64,000 nt of DNA from Cytophagales bacterium (GTDB taxonomy: Bacteria > Bacteroidota > Bacteroidia > Cytophagales > Cyclobacteriaceae): contig JAWPMT010000001.1 in the NCBI GenBank assembly GCA_033344775.1, positions 124,001 through 188,000 on the forward strand, given 5' to 3'. Below, in pieces: positions 62,900-64,000 of the stretch. The first letter of the stretch is position 1. Every line of letters begins with the position of its first letter. The notes beneath the pieces were generated by a model. That model searched no databases and was not told where the DNA came from. It saw nothing but the letters and a program-made list of their open reading frames with translations. Both the position numbers and the translations under genes were made by a program.

Positions 62900-63718
62900 A
62901 TGATCCCAAGTAATTTTAATTATATAAAAGCAAAATCCGTCGATGAAGCCATTGCGTTGATGGATCAACACGGAGACGATGCACGTCTGCTGGCTGGAGG
63001 GCACAGTTTGGTCCCTTCTTTGAAACTTCGATTAACTGATTACGATCACCTGATAGATGTGTCAAAAATTCCTGAGCTGCGAAATATCGAAGAACAGGAT
63101 GGCGTGATTCACATCGGAGCCATGGTCACTCATGGAGAGATCGTGAAATCTGACCTGATCAAAGAAAAGTTGAGTATTTTCTCACAGGCGGCAGACCTGA
63201 TCGGAGATGTCCAGGTACGAAATTTGGGCACTATCGGTGGAAGTATCGCACATGCTGACCCTGCCGCGGATTGGCCGGGTGTGTTGTTGGCTACAGATGC
63301 TCACATTCACGTGCAAGGGAAAGGTGGAAGTCGTAAAATCGCGGCAGAAGATTTCTTTCTCGGGTTATACAGTACCGCACTGGAAGATGGTGAGATGATC
63401 ACATCTATTGGGGTACCGGTTCATACTGGGGCCAAGTCGACCTATATTAAGTTCATGCAACCTGCTTCACGATTTGCGATCGTAGGCTGTGCGGCGGTGA
63501 TCAATGGCAATGGCGCTCGAGTAGCTTTCAATGGAGTTAGTGCCACGCCATTCCGTGATAAGGACGTAGAAGCCAGCCTGGATAGGGGTGATTCTGCGGA
63601 AGCAGCGGCAAGTAATGCGGCAGAAGGTGTATCTATCATGAGCGATCACTTTGCATCAGAAGCCTATCGCAAACAAATGGCCAAGGTATACTGTAAAAGG
63701 GCATTGGCTAGTCTTTAA
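62900..63718 (+). CDS. Molybdenum hydroxylase FAD subunit (CoxM type)
   Basis: A 272-residue protein of the vanillyl alcohol oxidase/CoxM fold. FAD-binding motifs are LLAGGHSLVPSLKLRL near the N-terminus and GTIGGSIAHADPAADWP in the middle; the C-terminal CO dehydrogenase flavoprotein domain runs from about 165. It passes electrons from the iron-sulfur subunit to a quinone or other acceptor. It is followed by two hairpins (63725-63763 and 63810-63837) before the next gene, so it may end the main transcript. Confidence 0.93.
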   Translation: MIPSNFNYIKAKSVDEAIALMDQHGDDARLLAGGHSLVPSLKLRLTDYDHLIDVSKIPELRNIEEQDGVIHIGAMVTHGEIVKSDLIKEKLSIFSQAADLIGDVQVRNLGTIGGSIAHADPAADWPGVLLATDAHIHVQGKGGSRKIAAEDFFLGLYSTALEDGEMITSIGVPVHTGAKSTYIKFMQPASRFAIVGCAAVINGNGARVAFNGVSATPFRDKDVEASLDRGDSAEAAASNAAEGVSIMSDHFASEAYRKQMAKVYCKRALASL

Positions 63719-63724
63719 TTTATG

Positions 63725-63763
63725 ACGTCATGCCACGGATTCCATCTATGGAATGACGTTTTT
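63725..63763. terminator. Terminator-like hairpin after the M subunit gene
   Basis: ACGTCATGCCA (63725-63735) is largely inverted by TGGAATGACGT (63749-63759) with one mismatch, followed by TTTT. It lies seven bases after the stop and resembles the GTCATT-type half of the intergenic palindromes. It may act as a partial terminator. Confidence 0.6.
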
Positions 63764-63809
63764 GAAGATTGTAGTTCAACCATTTGAATAAACCATTAGT
63801 TTAAGAATT

Positions 63810-63837
63810 GGGCACCTGAAATTGGTGCCCTTCTTTT
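63810..63837 (+). terminator. Hairpin with T run directly before the CoxD-like start codon
   Basis: GGGCACC (63810-63816) pairs perfectly with GGTGCCC (63824-63830) across a seven-base loop, followed by TTCTTTT up to 63837; the ATG begins at 63838. It has the form of an intrinsic terminator, yet it occupies the place where the ribosome must bind for the next gene, so it could control transcription read-through or translation start of the ATPase gene. Confidence 0.7.
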
Positions 63838-64000
63838 ATGATGCAAAACAGAATACAAGAAATTTCTGAGAACTTGCTGAAACACGGTTATGTACCAGAT
63901 GACCGGATTGCCATGTCCATTCAGCTATCTCAGTTGCTTAAGAAGCCTTTATTGATCGAAGGACCTGCAGGTGTAGGGAAGACAGCCATTGCGCGTGTCA
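63838..64000 (+). CDS. MoxR/CoxD-type AAA ATPase, 3' truncated by the window edge
   Basis: Two ATGs in the same frame (63838 and 63841) begin a protein that runs open to the window end, about 53 residues seen: NRIQEISENLLKHGYVPDD, then IQLSQLLKKPLLIEGPAGVGKTAIARV with a complete Walker A motif (GPAGVGKT). The position after S-L-M genes and the motif fit CoxD, an AAA chaperone that helps mature the molybdenum-copper or related active site. A hairpin overlaps its start region. The rest of the gene lies outside. Confidence 0.85.
   Translation, partial: MMQNRIQEISENLLKHGYVPDDRIAMSIQLSQLLKKPLLIEGPAGVGKTAIARV

Noticed and set aside
60043-63718. Aerobic CO dehydrogenase (form I)
   Set aside because: The large subunit has AYRGAGR instead of AYRCSFR, and the gene order is S-L-M rather than M-S-L.
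1-64000. CRISPR arrays, transposases, integrases, rRNA or tRNA genes
   Set aside because: Reading through all gaps showed no regularly spaced repeats, no transposase-like protein and no complete tRNA or rRNA structure.

Overview
The window is chromosomal DNA of a free-living member of the Bacteroidota, most likely a marine or aquatic Cytophagales-type bacterium. The evidence is a type IX secretion (T9SS) cargo with a gliding-motility C-terminal domain next to PorP/SprF and PorE-like OmpA proteins, a second T9SS C-terminal sorting domain on an amylase, AraC regulators with seven membrane helices, PadR-linked FtsX permeases with a prefix domain, class III fructose bisphosphatase, many lipoproteins, and the near absence of clear Shine-Dalgarno sites. 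No rRNA, tRNA, CRISPR array, transposase or phage gene was recognised.

Layout. 1-3767: T9SS cargo end, PorP/SprF and a TPR-PD40-OmpA protein. 3780-7603: an acetyltransferase, then a PadR regulator with an ABC-type FtsX permease. 7819-8782: a decayed locus in which a flavin oxidoreductase, interrupted by a stop codon, is joined by a deletion to the last part of a sodium symporter-like gene. 8849-12334: SGNH hydrolase, AraC membrane regulator, and an NTF2-like/PQQ-type sugar dehydrogenase fusion. 12622-14381: peroxiredoxin, thioredoxin and a DUF6952-like protein, facing a glutathione peroxidase. 14792-17272: ArfB-like release factor, glycerate kinase, ketopantoate reductase. 17420-21455: a secreted alpha-amylase with three starch-binding modules, divergent from an AraC membrane regulator whose outer domain itself looks glucan-binding. 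21693-26542: membrane-anchored hydrolase and a second PadR/FtsX pair. 26546-32186: a frameshifted SnoaL-like gene, Crp/Fnr regulator, acetyltransferase, lipoprotein amidase, CPBP protease, a third AraC membrane regulator, VOC protein.

32396-33876 is the most unusual operon: an ECF-like sigma factor, a small overlapping anti-sigma-like protein, and a second-type ClpP with an intact catalytic triad. Downstream (33929-45089) are a small barrel protein, hydrolase, a second amidase, two envelope proteins, a GMC oxidoreductase with its gluconate dehydrogenase subunit 3-type partner, a vanadium haloperoxidase-type lipoprotein, a frameshifted DUF6624-like gene and a Tat-exported PLP enzyme. 45337-49447 holds a very large ThuA/sugar dehydrogenase/PKD/cytochrome c lipoprotein and an SGNH hydrolase. 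49865-59807 holds a DUF3857 protein, tandem DUF3592 proteins, class III FBPase, a bile acid:sodium symporter-family protein coupled to a class II aldolase, a DMT exporter and a haloacid dehalogenase. 60043 to the end is a molybdenum hydroxylase operon in the order S-L-M followed by a truncated MoxR/CoxD AAA ATPase. The L subunit has the AYRGAGR loop of form II (CO dehydrogenase-like) enzymes, so CO oxidation should not be assumed.

Three genes are broken, and at least three copies of a degenerate palindromic repeat lie between genes. Several dyads that look like operators stand directly upstream of regulators or their targets. Functions are read from motifs and general family knowledge; no database search was run.
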